60,924 nucleotides of DNA, from the NCBI RefSeq assembly GCF_900129085.1, contig NZ_FQUF01000015.1:1-60924 (forward strand). Direction: 5' to 3'. Position 1 is the stretch's first letter. The number at the start of each line of letters is the position of its first letter. The notes under the pieces are model-generated. The model was not told the origin of the DNA. It worked only from the letters and a program-made list of their open reading frames with translations, and made no database searches. The DNA comes from Atopostipes suicloacalis DSM 15692 (GTDB taxonomy: Bacteria > Bacillota > Bacilli > Lactobacillales > Carnobacteriaceae_A). Positions 36,151 to 46,016 of this stretch are shown piece after piece. A program made the translations under genes and the position numbers.

Positions 36151-36246
36151 TTAATGATGCACCCCTTCTACAAATTTAACTATTAATTTATTCAGTTATT
36201 TAATCTAATTGAAACGCTTGTTCTCATTCAACAAGCATACTTTACA

Positions 36247-36267
36247 ATTATACCATAAAATTGTCAA
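36247..36267 (-). promoter_or_regulatory. Promoter candidate for parE-parC
   Basis: On the minus strand an extended -10 TGGTATAAT (hexamer 36247-36252) is seen. A TTGACA-like sequence (36261-36266) is too close to act as its -35, but stands 17 bases from a weaker TAAAGT. Confidence 0.45.
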
Positions 36268-36415
36268 CTTTTATTCTAACAACTGGCTTAATAAGCTTTC
36301 TCCCTCTTTTTTTGAAATAATTGTTAAAGTACGGTTTAAATCATGGTAAACTATATATATCGCTTTGAGGAGTTATTTATCAATATTTAGCCCCTTACTT
36401 TGAGGAGAGATTAAT

Positions 36416-37018
36416 TTGAATATTCTTGTTCTAATGATAATTGCCTATTTATTAGGCTCTATTCCATCGGGCGTTTGGATTGGAAAATTATTATATCATA
36501 AAGATATCCGCGAATATGGAAGTGGAAATACAGGAGCAACCAATACCTTTCGTATTTTAGGCGCAAAAGCTGGGACTCTTGCTTTAATCATTGATGTAAT
36601 GAAAGGAACTCTTGCTACCTATCTGCCAATTTGGTTAGGAAGTGACATTCACCCTATATTTATTGGAATTTTTGCAATCCTAGGTCATGTCTTTCCATTA
36701 TATATTAAATTTAAAGGTGGAAAAGCAGTAGCTACCTCTGCAGGAGTTGCGCTAGCCTTACACCCAATTTTTCTATTGATTTTTGTAGGAGTATTTTTAA
36801 TTTTATTATTTACAACAAGCATTGTAAGTATTTCAAGTATTCTGGCAGTATTCTTTGCTGCCATTGGTTCTTTTTTCATAAATGACCCTATTTTCTCTAC
36901 GATTATTTGGATAGTTGCTTTATTAATTATTTATCTTCATAGAGAAAATATTAATCGACTTAGAGACGGAACAGAAAGTAAAGTTCCTTTTGGATTACGT
37001 AGTTCAAAAAAAGATTAA
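36416..37018 (+). CDS. plsY: Glycerol-3-phosphate acyltransferase PlsY
   Basis: A 200-residue integral membrane enzyme that moves the acyl group from acyl-phosphate to glycerol-3-phosphate, the first step of phospholipid synthesis. Five membrane segments are visible, with the conserved motifs YGSGNTGATNTFR (about 37-49), FKGGKAVATSAGV (near 98) and the late HRENINRLRDGTE. The start is TTG at 36416 behind GAGGAGAG. It stands alone, divergent from parE, as in many Firmicutes. Confidence 0.96.
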   Translation: MNILVLMIIAYLLGSIPSGVWIGKLLYHKDIREYGSGNTGATNTFRILGAKAGTLALIIDVMKGTLATYLPIWLGSDIHPIFIGIFAILGHVFPLYIKFKGGKAVATSAGVALALHPIFLLIFVGVFLILLFTTSIVSISSILAVFFAAIGSFFINDPIFSTIIWIVALLIIYLHRENINRLRDGTESKVPFGLRSSKKD

Positions 37019-37031
37019 TTATCTAGATTTT

Positions 37032-37072
37032 ATAGCGTTAAGGAACTTTGCTGATTCCTTAGCGCTTTTTTT
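37032..37072 (+). terminator. Terminator after plsY
   Basis: AGCGTTAAGGAA and TTCCTTAGCGCT form a hairpin followed by seven T residues. Confidence 0.88.
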
Positions 37073-37083
37073 GATGGAATCAA

Positions 37084-37124
37084 TAAAAAAGCTAGTTTAT
37101 CCAAGGTTTTTGAATAAACTAGCG
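37084..37124 (-). terminator. Terminator after hslU
   Basis: On the minus strand GCTAGTTTAT and ATAAACTAGC form a perfect 10-bp stem followed by TTTTTTA. Confidence 0.85.
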
Positions 37125-37145
37125 ACTCTTTTCACCTTACCATTA

Positions 37146-38570
37146 TTATAGAATGTATTGAGATAGATCATGATCTTCAGCGATATGTCCAATTTTATCT
37201 TGAACATATTTTTTCGTAATATTGACTTCTCCCATTTGCATATCACTTGCTTCAAATAATAATTCTTCTAATAACTTCTCTAAAATGGTATGCAAACGAC
37301 GAGCACCAATATTATCTGTCTCTTCATTCACTTTTTGAGCAATGTTAGCTAATTCTTCTACTGCATCCATTGTGAAGTTAACATCCACATTTTCAGTACT
37401 TAACAGTGCTTGGTATTGTTTAATTAATGAGTTTTTAGGTTCCGTTAAGATTTTGATGAACTCATCTGCAGTTAAATCATCTAATTCTACACGAATCGGG
37501 AAACGACCTTGTAATTCTGGGATTAAATCACTTGGTGTAGAAGTATGGAAAGCACCAGACCCGATAAATAAAATGTAGTCTGTTTTCACATTACCATATT
37601 TTGTTCGGACGACAGAACCTTCAACGATAGGTAAGATGTCTCTTTGAACCCCTTCACGAGAAATCTGTGCTTGTCCTCCTTCATCTTTAGAAGCAATTTT
37701 ATCAATCTCATCTAAGAAAATAATTCCATTGTTTTCAGCTAACTGAATAGCTTCAGATTCAATATCCGCACTTTCAATTAATTTATCGGCTTCTTCCTCT
37801 GTTAAAACTCCAACAGCTTCTTTAACTGTCATAGTACGTTTTATTTTGTTTGGTGATTTAAAGGCACCAAGTGTATCCGATAAATCAATTCCCATTTGTT
37901 CGAACTGATCGTTCATTGGTCCTGTAGCTTTTTGTTGTTTTTCTTCGACTTGAATTTCGACTTCACGACTATCTAATACTCCGCGCTTTATTTGATCGAC
38001 TAATTCACTTCTTTTTGAAGAAATTTCTTCTGTAACTTCTTCCTCAGGTTCTTCTGCTCCCAAATTCATTTGATTAGGATCTAACCCCATGCTTTGATAA
38101 AATTGTGCGAAAGGATTTGAGCTTTGTTGTGTTTTTTCTTTGCGGATTCCTGGAGCTAGAGCTTTAGCAATACGTTTAACTGCTTCGTTTTCTGCGCGTG
38201 CATGTACTTCACTCCGTTTTTCGCGGCGAACAAGCTGAATGGAAGCTTCTACTAGGTCTCGTACCATAGATTCTACATCCCGCCCCACATATCCGACTTC
38301 TGTAAATTTTGTAGCTTCAACTTTAAGAAAAGGCGCATATAAAATATCAGCCAAGCGTCTAGCGATTTCTGTTTTCCCTACACCAGTAGGCCCAATCATT
38401 AAAATATTTTTAGGGGTAATTTCTTTTTGCATTTCTGGTTCAATTAATTGACGACGATATCGGTTTCTTAATGCAATCGATACTGCTTTTTTTGCTTCAC
38501 CTTGACCAATAATATATTGATCTAGACGTTTCACAATTTCCTTTGGTGTTAATTCTTTTGTATTTTGCAA
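37146..38570 (-). CDS. hslU: HslU (ClpY) ATPase of the HslUV protease
   Basis: A 474-residue AAA+ unfoldase that feeds substrates to HslV. Walker A GPTGVGKTE is at about residues 65-73, the intermediate domain spans about 115-245, Walker B IIFLDEIDKIA is near 260, and sensor GARRL near 400; the C-terminus ends DLSQYIL, the tail that docks on HslV. The start is taken as TTG at 38570 (protein beginning LQNTKELTPKEIV), behind GGAGTG and 19 bases after the hslV stop; the frame is open further upstream, but only by overlapping hslV. It is last in the xerC-hslV-hslU run. Confidence 0.95.
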   Translation of the reverse strand: MQNTKELTPKEIVKRLDQYIIGQGEAKKAVSIALRNRYRRQLIEPEMQKEITPKNILMIGPTGVGKTEIARRLADILYAPFLKVEATKFTEVGYVGRDVESMVRDLVEASIQLVRREKRSEVHARAENEAVKRIAKALAPGIRKEKTQQSSNPFAQFYQSMGLDPNQMNLGAEEPEEEVTEEISSKRSELVDQIKRGVLDSREVEIQVEEKQQKATGPMNDQFEQMGIDLSDTLGAFKSPNKIKRTMTVKEAVGVLTEEEADKLIESADIESEAIQLAENNGIIFLDEIDKIASKDEGGQAQISREGVQRDILPIVEGSVVRTKYGNVKTDYILFIGSGAFHTSTPSDLIPELQGRFPIRVELDDLTADEFIKILTEPKNSLIKQYQALLSTENVDVNFTMDAVEELANIAQKVNEETDNIGARRLHTILEKLLEELLFEASDMQMGEVNITKKYVQDKIGHIAEDHDLSQYIL

Positions 38571-38589
38571 AATATAGACACTCCAATTC

Positions 38590-39129
38590 TTATAATTTTT
38601 CAGTGATAATATTTTCATTTGTGAAAATATCGATTTCAGAAGCGATTTGTAAGCCTTCTCGGGCAATCTCTTCAGCGGTTAGCTCTTTATTGTGTCGTTT
38701 TAAGGCGCGAGCTCCGGCTAAAGCGTAATTTCCGCCAGATCCAATACTTAAAATATCATCGTCAGGTTGAATAACCTCACCTGTACCAGAAATTAAAAGC
38801 ATCTTATCTTTATTCATAGCAATAAGTAAAGCTTCGAGTTCACGCATTGCTCTATCAGAACGCCACTCTTGAGCCAGCTCAACAGCTGCTCTTTCTAGAT
38901 TTCCGCTATATTTGTTTAAGTTTCCTTCAAATTTATCTTCAAGGGTAAACGCATCCGCTACACTTCCAGCAAAACCTACAATAACTTGATCATCATAAAT
39001 TTTTCTAATTTTACGGGCTGTTCCTTTCATAATAACGGATTCTCCCATTGTGACTTGTCCATCACCAGCCATTGCAGCCTCTCCATTGTGTTGAACAGCT
39101 AATATTGTTGTTGCATGAAACTTAACCAT
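38590..39129 (-). CDS. hslV: HslV (ClpQ/CodW) peptidase subunit
   Basis: A 179-residue proteasome-like N-terminal-nucleophile peptidase. The encoded start MVKFHATTI resembles Listeria and Bacillus CodW-type forms that carry a short N-terminal extension. Thr7, after HA, would be the active nucleophile if five or six residues are removed. Note that residue 2 is Val, not the Ser proposed to act in B. subtilis Cod[10 protein letters not shown] and [12 protein letters not shown] are conserved. GGAGGA precedes the ATG. Confidence 0.95.
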   Translation of the reverse strand: MVKFHATTILAVQHNGEAAMAGDGQVTMGESVIMKGTARKIRKIYDDQVIVGFAGSVADAFTLEDKFEGNLNKYSGNLERAAVELAQEWRSDRAMRELEALLIAMNKDKMLLISGTGEVIQPDDDILSIGSGGNYALAGARALKRHNKELTAEEIAREGLQIASEIDIFTNENIITEKL

Positions 39130-39180
39130 TAAATCTCCTCCAACTAATAAATTTCCTTTTAATATAGAGCTTTATAACTT

Positions 39181-40083
39181 TTAAGCTCTAGGATGGAACT
39201 GTTTATAATCTTTTAATAAATGATCTTTTGTTACATGAGTATAAATTTGAGTAGAAGATAAGCTTTTATGTCCTAATAATTCTTGAACCGTTCGCATATC
39301 CGCTCCATTGTTCAGTAAATGTGTCGCAAAAGAATGTCTCAGTTTATGAGGATGAATAGAAGAAGTTAAACTCGTTTTTTTAATTAATTGATTCAATGCA
39401 TATTGGATCCCTGAAACTGAAATATGTTCGCCATATTGACTAATAAATAGATAATCATGTTTTTTATGGTATTTTTCCATTAGTAGAGAACGACAATTTT
39501 CAATATATTCTTCAATAGCTATTTTTGCATACTCACCAAAAGGAACATAACGTTCACGGTTTCCTTTTCCTAAAACAAGCATAACCCCTAAATTTAGATC
39601 AATGTCTTCTAATTTTAAATGCTGGCATTCACTAACACGAATCCCTGTTCCATATAAAACTTCTAATAACGCCTTGTTACGGTAATCCAGAGGTTTCGTT
39701 CCAGACGCCGCTTCAAATAAAAGTTCAATTTCTTCATCATAGAAAAAATTCGGTAAACGTAAACCCGTCTTCTTTAAGTAAAGGTAGGAAAATGGGTTCT
39801 CATCAATAAAATCATGGTTCAAAAGATATTGATAAAAAGCACGTAAACTAGAGATTTTTCTAGATATAGATGTTCGACTATATTTTTCATCGGTCAATGC
39901 GCTCAAATAAATTCTTGTATCCGTCAGATCAATTTCTAATAGGTTCGAATCGCCTGTTTCTTCTAAAAACTCGACAAAATCCCTAATATCTTCTAAATAG
40001 GCATCATCTGTTAAGCTCGAGTAATTTCTTTCATACTTTAAATAGGCACTAAACTCTTGAATTAATTCTTCATTTGAAAGCAA
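39181..40083 (-). CDS. xerC: Tyrosine recombinase XerC
   Basis: A 300-residue site-specific recombinase, expected to resolve chromosome dimers at dif. The N-terminal SAM-like domain (about 1-90) is followed by the catalytic domain with LYGTGIRVSE (Arg), the HPHKLRHSFATHLL box (His, Arg), LLGHKSLSSTQIYTHV (His and nucleophile Tyr near 283). The start is TTG at 40083, six bases after GGGAGGT; using it gives the usual family length. It precedes hslV by 51 bases. The position next to hslVU equals codV in Bacillus. Confidence 0.94.
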   Translation of the reverse strand: MLSNEELIQEFSAYLKYERNYSSLTDDAYLEDIRDFVEFLEETGDSNLLEIDLTDTRIYLSALTDEKYSRTSISRKISSLRAFYQYLLNHDFIDENPFSYLYLKKTGLRLPNFFYDEEIELLFEAASGTKPLDYRNKALLEVLYGTGIRVSECQHLKLEDIDLNLGVMLVLGKGNRERYVPFGEYAKIAIEEYIENCRSLLMEKYHKKHDYLFISQYGEHISVSGIQYALNQLIKKTSLTSSIHPHKLRHSFATHLLNNGADMRTVQELLGHKSLSSTQIYTHVTKDHLLKDYKQFHPRA

Positions 40084-40219
40084 ACGAGCACCTCCCAATT
40101 TTATCTCTTTTATATAAAAGTCCTTCTATTCATTATTTTATTATACATTGTTTAAAAGAGAGATAAAACCATATGAAATTTTAATGAAAAATTATCGACT
40201 TCTCTCTCTTATCACAGAT

Positions 40220-40279
40220 AAAAAAAGCTGAATAAATCATTCTATTATTTATCTTTTAAATAAAGAATTTTTATTCAGC
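40220..40279 (-). terminator. Terminator after topA
   Basis: On the minus strand GGCTGAATAAA and TTTATTCAGC are separated by a long AT-rich loop and followed by TTTTTTT. Confidence 0.7.
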
Positions 40280-40287
40280 CATTTTAA

Positions 40288-42354
40288 TTATTTTTGTGGT
40301 TCTTCCTCATAATCACAATTTGAGCAAACTACTTGGACTTGTTTACGTGTACGTTTTTCTACTAGGTATTCGTCACATTTTGGACAGTCTCTTCCAATTG
40401 GTTTATCCCATGAAGAGAAGTCACAGTCTGGATATCGTTCACATCCATAGAACAGACGATTACGTTTTGTTTTACGTTCTACAATTTCACCTTTTTTACA
40501 AGTTGGACAAGTTACCCCAATTTTTTTCAATATTGGTTTGGTATTTCTACATTCTGGGAAATTTGAACATGCATAAAATTTCCCGTAACGTCCCATTTTA
40601 ATAACCATTGGGTGCCCACAGACATCACAATCAAAACCAGCAGGCTCATCTTTAATTTCGATTTCTTCCATTTCCTCTTCTGCTTTCTCAATTTCTTTAT
40701 GAAAAGGTTTATAGAAGTTATCTATCAATTCAATCCAGTCCTGTTTGCCATCTTCTATTTCATCTAAACGTTCTTCCATATCTGCCGTGAATGTAACATC
40801 GACAATTTGTGGGAAATATTCAACAATTAAATCATTGACAATTTCCCCTAGTTCTGTAGGTTCAAACCTTTTGCTTTTCATCGTTACATAATAACGGCGT
40901 CGAAGAGTGTTTAATGTCGGTGCATAGGTTGACGGACGTCCTACACCTATTTCTTCTAGCGTTTTAACCAAGGTAGCTTCAGAAAAACGAGCAGGAGGTT
41001 GTGTGAAATGTTGTTTAGGGTCAAGCTTAACTAAATCAACATCTTCACCTTCGTTTAAATCAGGTAAAATATTATCTTTTTCAGCTGCACGATCTTTATA
41101 AACTTTTGTAAAACCAGCAAATGCCAACTGAGAGCCATTTGCGCGAAAAGTCACACCATTTTGTATCAAGTCAACACGCATTGTATTGTATACGGCTGGC
41201 TTCATTTGACTTGCAATAAATCGATTCCAGATCAACTGATATAATCTATATTGATCTTTAGATAAATATTTCTTAATAGACTCTGGAGTACGACTTATAC
41301 TTGTCGGACGTATCGCCTCATGTGCATCTTGAGCATTACTACTATTGGCAGTTTTTTTACTTGTTCCTACGTATTCTTTTCCATAATTTTCTTCAATAAA
41401 ACTTACCGCTTCATTTCGAGCTGTATCCGAAATACGAGTTGAATCTGTACGCATATACGTAATTAAACCAACTGTTTGATTTCTTTGAATTGAAACCCCT
41501 TCATACAATTGTTGAGCAACTTGCATTGTTTTATTTGTTCGGAAATTCAATCGATTGGCTCCATCTTGTTGAAGCGTACTGGTTGTAAAAGGTTTTTGAG
41601 GGTTTCGACGTCTTTTACTTCGTTTAATTTCAGCTACCGTCCAAGGACGATCCTTATCGATTTTATCCATAACTTCAGATACTTGTTCTTGCTTGGGTAA
41701 ATCTTTTTTCTTAGAATTTATACCGTAAAATGATGCTTCAAAAGATTTTTTCTCTTTTTTAAACTCACCATTTATTGACCAATATTCTTTTGGTTTAAAA
41801 CTGCGAATTTCTTTTTCGCGATCAATAATTATTTTTAAGGCGACGGATTGTACTCGGCCTGCACTTAAGCCACTTTTTACTTTTTTCCAAAGAATTGGAC
41901 TAATTTCATATCCAACCACTCGATCAAGAACGCGTCGAGCTTGTTGGGCATCCACTAAATCTTTATCAATAGCGCGCGGACTCTTAAAGGCATCTTTAAC
42001 CGCATCTTTAGTAATCTCGTTAAATATTACTCGATTTTTATCTTCATTATCTAACTTTAGAGCATGACTAATGTGCCATGCAATCGCCTCACCCTCACGA
42101 TCCGGGTCAGCGGCTAAATATATTTTTTCTGCTTTTTTTGCATATTTTTTTAAATCTTTAACGACCGGCCCTTTCCCTCGAATCGTGATATAATCTGGCT
42201 CGTAATTATTTTCGAAATCAATTCCCATCCGACTTTTAGGCAAATCACGAACATGGCCTTTACTAGCAATAACCTTATAATTTTTTCCTAAATAACGTTC
42301 AATGGTTTTCCCTTTAGCTGGTGATTCCACAATAACTAGATATTTATAAGCCAA
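40288..42354 (-). CDS. topA: DNA topoisomerase I
   Basis: A 688-residue type IA enzyme that relaxes negative supercoils. The N-terminal TOPRIM begins [19 protein letters not shown] with [15 protein letters not shown]; the catalytic Tyr is in [14 protein letters not shown] (near 300). Three C-terminal zinc-ribbon units follow from about residue 575: CDVCG...CSNFPEC, CPTCKKG...CERYPDC and CPKCDEY...CSNCDYE. It is essential in most bacteria. It lies downstream of dprA. In Bacillus, trmFO stands between topA and xerC; here it is absent. Confidence 0.97.
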   Translation of the reverse strand: MAYKYLVIVESPAKGKTIERYLGKNYKVIASKGHVRDLPKSRMGIDFENNYEPDYITIRGKGPVVKDLKKYAKKAEKIYLAADPDREGEAIAWHISHALKLDNEDKNRVIFNEITKDAVKDAFKSPRAIDKDLVDAQQARRVLDRVVGYEISPILWKKVKSGLSAGRVQSVALKIIIDREKEIRSFKPKEYWSINGEFKKEKKSFEASFYGINSKKKDLPKQEQVSEVMDKIDKDRPWTVAEIKRSKRRRNPQKPFTTSTLQQDGANRLNFRTNKTMQVAQQLYEGVSIQRNQTVGLITYMRTDSTRISDTARNEAVSFIEENYGKEYVGTSKKTANSSNAQDAHEAIRPTSISRTPESIKKYLSKDQYRLYQLIWNRFIASQMKPAVYNTMRVDLIQNGVTFRANGSQLAFAGFTKVYKDRAAEKDNILPDLNEGEDVDLVKLDPKQHFTQPPARFSEATLVKTLEEIGVGRPSTYAPTLNTLRRRYYVTMKSKRFEPTELGEIVNDLIVEYFPQIVDVTFTADMEERLDEIEDGKQDWIELIDNFYKPFHKEIEKAEEEMEEIEIKDEPAGFDCDVCGHPMVIKMGRYGKFYACSNFPECRNTKPILKKIGVTCPTCKKGEIVERKTKRNRLFYGCERYPDCDFSSWDKPIGRDCPKCDEYLVEKRTRKQVQVVCSNCDYEEEPQK

Positions 42355-42488
42355 ATAAAAACTCCTTTCTACATAAATCTTTTTATTCGTTTAATATTAT
42401 TTATTCATTTTTATAAAATCGTTACATATCATAGGACATATGAATAAGACTTGTCAACTACTTTATTTTTATTTTGAAAAAGTTTCTA

Positions 42489-43406
42489 CTATATATACAT
42501 CCATTCTTTCAAAATATCATCGCTATTTTTAGTTAGAATACCACCTAATTGAATAAGGCGATGACAACCTTCTGTTGTTTGATCAAAGATAGATCCTGGA
42601 ACAGCAAAAACATCCCGACTTTCATCTAAAGCATTATAGGCAGTAATTAAACTGCCACTTCTTTTTTTCGCTTCAATAACTAATATTCCGCGGCTCAGCC
42701 CAGCTATTATACGATTCCTTTCAGGAAAGTGAAACTTTAATGGCTTAGAGCCTATCGGATATTCACTCACGACAAGATGTTCTTCTATCATTTTTCTTTG
42801 AAGCATCCGGTTTTCAAAAGGATAGTATCGATCTAAACCAGTCCCAATGACACCAATTGTGCTTCCAGCTGCGTTTAGAGTTACTTGATGAGCTTTTGTA
42901 TCAATCCCTTTTGCTAGTCCACTTATCACACCTATTTCTTTATCCGTTTTTAAAATAAGTGAGTCTAAAATATGCTCAGTAGCCTCTAAGCCATAATTCG
43001 TACAAGAACGAGCCCCAACAACTCCTAGCCAAGTGTGTTTTTCAATCAACTCATAATTCCCTTTAAAGAATAAGACCACAGGTGGTGAAAAAATTTGTTT
43101 TAAAGTAAAAGGATAATTCTCTGACAAAATAGTAACCCATCGGATGCCTTGTTCTTCATATTTTTTCATTTCTTTAGATAGATCCAATGTCTCTAAAAAA
43201 GACGTAAAAGAAGCTTTCTTTTTTTGTGAAAGCTTCTTAATTTTTCCGGATTTAAATAGTGAAGGTGGTAAATTTTCTTCAGGATGTTTTGTTTTTGCTG
43301 AAGACTCTACCATCTCAAAAAACAAACTAAATTTTTCAATCGCTTGTAAAGAGGGATAAATACCTAAAGCAAAGAGCCACTCTTTTACAGTTATAAATTT
43401 TTGCAT
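42489..43406 (-). CDS. dprA: DNA-processing protein DprA
   Basis: A 305-residue Rossmann-fold protein that loads RecA on incoming single-stranded DNA during transformation. Motifs GVVGARSCTNYG, ISGLAKGIDTKAHQ, GTGLDRYYPFEN and FPERNRIIAGLS are those of the DprA core. The start at 43406 follows AAAGAGTG; the frame runs 16 codons further up without a ribosome site. Presence alone does not show competence, because dprA is kept by many non-competent bacteria. Confidence 0.95.
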   Translation of the reverse strand: MQKFITVKEWLFALGIYPSLQAIEKFSLFFEMVESSAKTKHPEENLPPSLFKSGKIKKLSQKKKASFTSFLETLDLSKEMKKYEEQGIRWVTILSENYPFTLKQIFSPPVVLFFKGNYELIEKHTWLGVVGARSCTNYGLEATEHILDSLILKTDKEIGVISGLAKGIDTKAHQVTLNAAGSTIGVIGTGLDRYYPFENRMLQRKMIEEHLVVSEYPIGSKPLKFHFPERNRIIAGLSRGILVIEAKKRSGSLITAYNALDESRDVFAVPGSIFDQTTEGCHRLIQLGGILTKNSDDILKEWMYI

Positions 43407-43488
43407 GAAAATCACTCTTTCTTTGAAATTATCTACTATATATATAATTAGCAAAAAAAGTCGATTTTCTTTTTTTATTTTAACTTTT

Positions 43489-44250
43489 TTAAATATATTT
43501 TTTAACTGGTGAAAAAGAACGACGATGAATAGGAGTAATCCCCAAGCGTTTCATTGCTTCTAAGTGTTCTTTCGTACCATATCCTGCGTTATTTGCAAAA
43601 CCATATCCAGGAAATTCTCTACCGTATTCAACCATCATCTCATCTCGGGTAACTTTTGCAATAATACTGGCTGCGGCTATACTATTGCTTTTTAAGTCGC
43701 CTTTAATGATTGTTTCTTGTGGAATTGGCGTCTGAAGTTGGACCGCATCCACTAACAAAAGTTCAGGTTGTTTGTTTAAGTTGGAAACTGCTTTCTTCAT
43801 CGCTATTTTTGTAGCACCTAAAATATTATACTTGTCAATTTCCTCTGCAGAAACAACACCTATCCCTACAGCGACTGCTTCTTTTTTTATTTTTGTAAAA
43901 AGTTCAACTCGCTTAGCTAAGGATAATTTTTTTGAATCATTCAAGCCCAAAATTTGTTTGTCTTGATCTAAAATTACCGCTGCTGCAACAACAGGTCCGG
44001 CAAGAGGTCCTCGTCCGACTTCATCAATTCCAGCGATAAGTGAATAAGTAGTCGCATAATTTTCTTCTAATTGATTCATTCTCTGGTATCGATCATAAAG
44101 TTTTTGTTTTGCTACTTGTCTTTTTTGCCATTGTTTGACGGCTAGCTGAACACCTTTACGTTCATCCGCCTGACAAGCTAATAGAAATTCATCTTCATAA
44201 TCAGTGACATATTGTAATCTTTCTTTGATTTCATTTATTGTCATTTTCAT
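43489..44250 (-). CDS. rnhB: Ribonuclease HII
   Basis: A 253-residue enzyme that cuts RNA in RNA-DNA hybrids and removes single ribonucleotides. The N-terminal ~70 residues are the extension typical of Firmicutes; then come GIDEVGRGPLAGPVVAA (the Asp-Glu pair), LLVDAV and a later KGD/KVTRDEMM, completing the acidic set. It overlaps the end of rbgA by 20 bases, so translation is coupled. An ATG two codons downstream (44244) is a possible alternative start. Confidence 0.95.
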   Translation of the reverse strand: MKMTINEIKERLQYVTDYEDEFLLACQADERKGVQLAVKQWQKRQVAKQKLYDRYQRMNQLEENYATTYSLIAGIDEVGRGPLAGPVVAAAVILDQDKQILGLNDSKKLSLAKRVELFTKIKKEAVAVGIGVVSAEEIDKYNILGATKIAMKKAVSNLNKQPELLLVDAVQLQTPIPQETIIKGDLKSNSIAAASIIAKVTRDEMMVEYGREFPGYGFANNAGYGTKEHLEAMKRLGITPIHRRSFSPVKKYI

Positions 44251-45103
44251 TAATATTCATATCCTCTAAGGTCTCAAATGAGAGTCTGCCTAATTTTCCA
44301 TCTCGAAGTTCATTTAACAGCATATCTGCCCCACGATCGTAATCGTCGAAGTAACCGCGTTTTTCTGTGATAAGGAGTAAAAGATCCGGTGCAGATAATT
44401 CTTCTTCAAGCATCAAATCAAAATTATATCTTTTAGCCAAAACTCCTGGATAATTTTTCGTTAGATAATTAATCCCGAAAATCGCAATATCATCTTTATA
44501 ATAAAGCGTTTCTTTGATAGCTCCTGTTAAAGCGAGTTTTTGACCGATTAAAGGCTCCTCAAATTTGGGCCATAAAATCCCAGGCATATCTAATAGTTCT
44601 AGTTGATTTTTATATTTAATCCATTGTTGAGCTTTAGTTACTCCTGGTCGATTTCCAGTCGTTGTTATATTTTTACCTGCAAATCGGTTAATTAACGTTG
44701 ATTTTCCAACATTTGGGATCCCAACAGTCACTGCACGAATCGCTCGTTCTTTTAAGCCTTTCTCTTCTCTTTTTAATGCATTTTCTTCTAACACACTGCG
44801 TGCAGCTTCAATGATTTTGTCAATCCCTTGATTAGATTTACCATTAAAAGGTACAGCTTTTATATTCTGTTGTTTATAATAATTTAACCACTGATTCGTT
44901 ACTTTAGGATCCGCTAAATCGGATTTCATTAAAATAAGAACTTGAGGTTTATTTTGAATTAATTGGACCACATCTGGATTTCTTGAAGAAACAGGGACAC
45001 GTGCGTCTACTAGCTCAAACACGACATCAACTAGCGGCAATTTCTCTGTTAATTCTCTTTTAGCTTTTGCCATATGTCCAGGATACCATTGAATATTTGT
45101 CAT
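44231..45103 (-). CDS. rbgA: Ribosome biogenesis GTPase RbgA (YlqF)
   Basis: A 290-residue circularly permuted GTPase needed for late 50S subunit assembly in B. subtilis. The order of motifs is permuted: LMKSDLAD (G4) near residue 60 comes before GIPNVGKSTLINRF (G1) near 120 and LDMPGILWP (G3). The N-terminal QWYPGHMAKA is the family mark. The start at 45103 follows GAGGGTGG; the frame continues 7 codons up without need. It is between lepB and rnhB in the same order as in other Lactobacillales. Confidence 0.95.
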   Translation of the reverse strand: MTNIQWYPGHMAKAKRELTEKLPLVDVVFELVDARVPVSSRNPDVVQLIQNKPQVLILMKSDLADPKVTNQWLNYYKQQNIKAVPFNGKSNQGIDKIIEAARSVLEENALKREEKGLKERAIRAVTVGIPNVGKSTLINRFAGKNITTTGNRPGVTKAQQWIKYKNQLELLDMPGILWPKFEEPLIGQKLALTGAIKETLYYKDDIAIFGINYLTKNYPGVLAKRYNFDLMLEEELSAPDLLLLITEKRGYFDDYDRGADMLLNELRDGKLGRLSFETLEDMNINENDNK

Positions 45104-45180
45104 TATTACCACCCTCTTAGTCAAAAAATTACCGTGTCAGCTATAATATGCCAACACGGTTTTAAATTTTAATTTATAAT

Positions 45181-45798
45181 TTACTCAACAAAACCTATAT
45201 CTTCAAATGGCCAATATCTGAAGGCTACTTTTCCAAGAATTACCTCTTCATCAACTAAACCAAAACTTCGACTGTCTCTAGAATTTAATCGGTTATCACC
45301 TAAAACAAAGTATTTCCCTTCAGGAACTTCTTCAATGCCTAATAAAGATTGTAACGAGAAGTTTCCAGATGAATAATAATCTTTTCCTTCAACCGAATAA
45401 TCTAGAAAGTTTTCTTCTACTTCTTCTCCATTTATATAGAGAATATCACTATGGTATTCTATTGTATCCCCAGGAACTCCAATCACACGTTTAATGTAAC
45501 GTGTATCTTCATCCTCTTCATCTGGCGGTGGAAATACAACGATATCAAAGTTATCAATATCTGAATAGACATTCAAAAATAAATAATCACCGTTATGCAA
45601 TGTTGGTTCCATAGAATCTCCATCTACTAACACTGGCGTATAAAAATAACGGTTAATAATAAAGAATATACCGAATAAAAAAGCAATATATAATAGCGTC
45701 GAAACGATATCCTTTAATAATGAATTATTTTGTTGATTATTTTTTTTCGCCCCATGTCTCTCACTACGTGGAGGTAAATCTGATTGATGATTTCCCAT
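45181..45798 (-). CDS. lepB: Signal peptidase I
   Basis: A 205-residue type I signal peptidase. One membrane segment (about 32-54) is followed by the catalytic Ser in DGDSMEPTL and Lys in RYIKRVIGVPGD, then GDNRLNSRDSR near the end. It has a charged cytoplasmic N-terminus rich in Asn/Gln. The start at 45798 follows GGGAG at 8 bases; an ATG five codons earlier overlaps that site. It begins the lepB-rbgA-rnhB-dprA-topA run. Confidence 0.94.
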   Translation of the reverse strand: MGNHQSDLPPRSERHGAKKNNQQNNSLLKDIVSTLLYIAFLFGIFFIINRYFYTPVLVDGDSMEPTLHNGDYLFLNVYSDIDNFDIVVFPPPDEEDEDTRYIKRVIGVPGDTIEYHSDILYINGEEVEENFLDYSVEGKDYYSSGNFSLQSLLGIEEVPEGKYFVLGDNRLNSRDSRSFGLVDEEVILGKVAFRYWPFEDIGFVE

Positions 45799-45953
45799 TA
45801 CATCCGCTCCCATATCTGTGGAATAAAATATGAACGTTCATTTCCTACAACTACCATAATAACACATTTCCTTGAAAATAACATTCTTAAAAACTTTCTT
45901 CTATCTAATAACTAACGGTCGCAATATAAAAAACTGGAAATTATTTACAATTT

Positions 45954-45994
45954 AAAAAAGGAGTCGTTCTTGATTTAACTCAAAAAAGACTCCT
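45954..45994 (-). terminator. Terminator after the gamma-glutamyltransferase gene
   Basis: On the minus strand GGAGTC...GACTCC with a long loop is followed by TTTTTTAAA. Confidence 0.7.
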
Positions 45995-46016
45995 CTCTAT
46001 TATATAAAATTAAATT

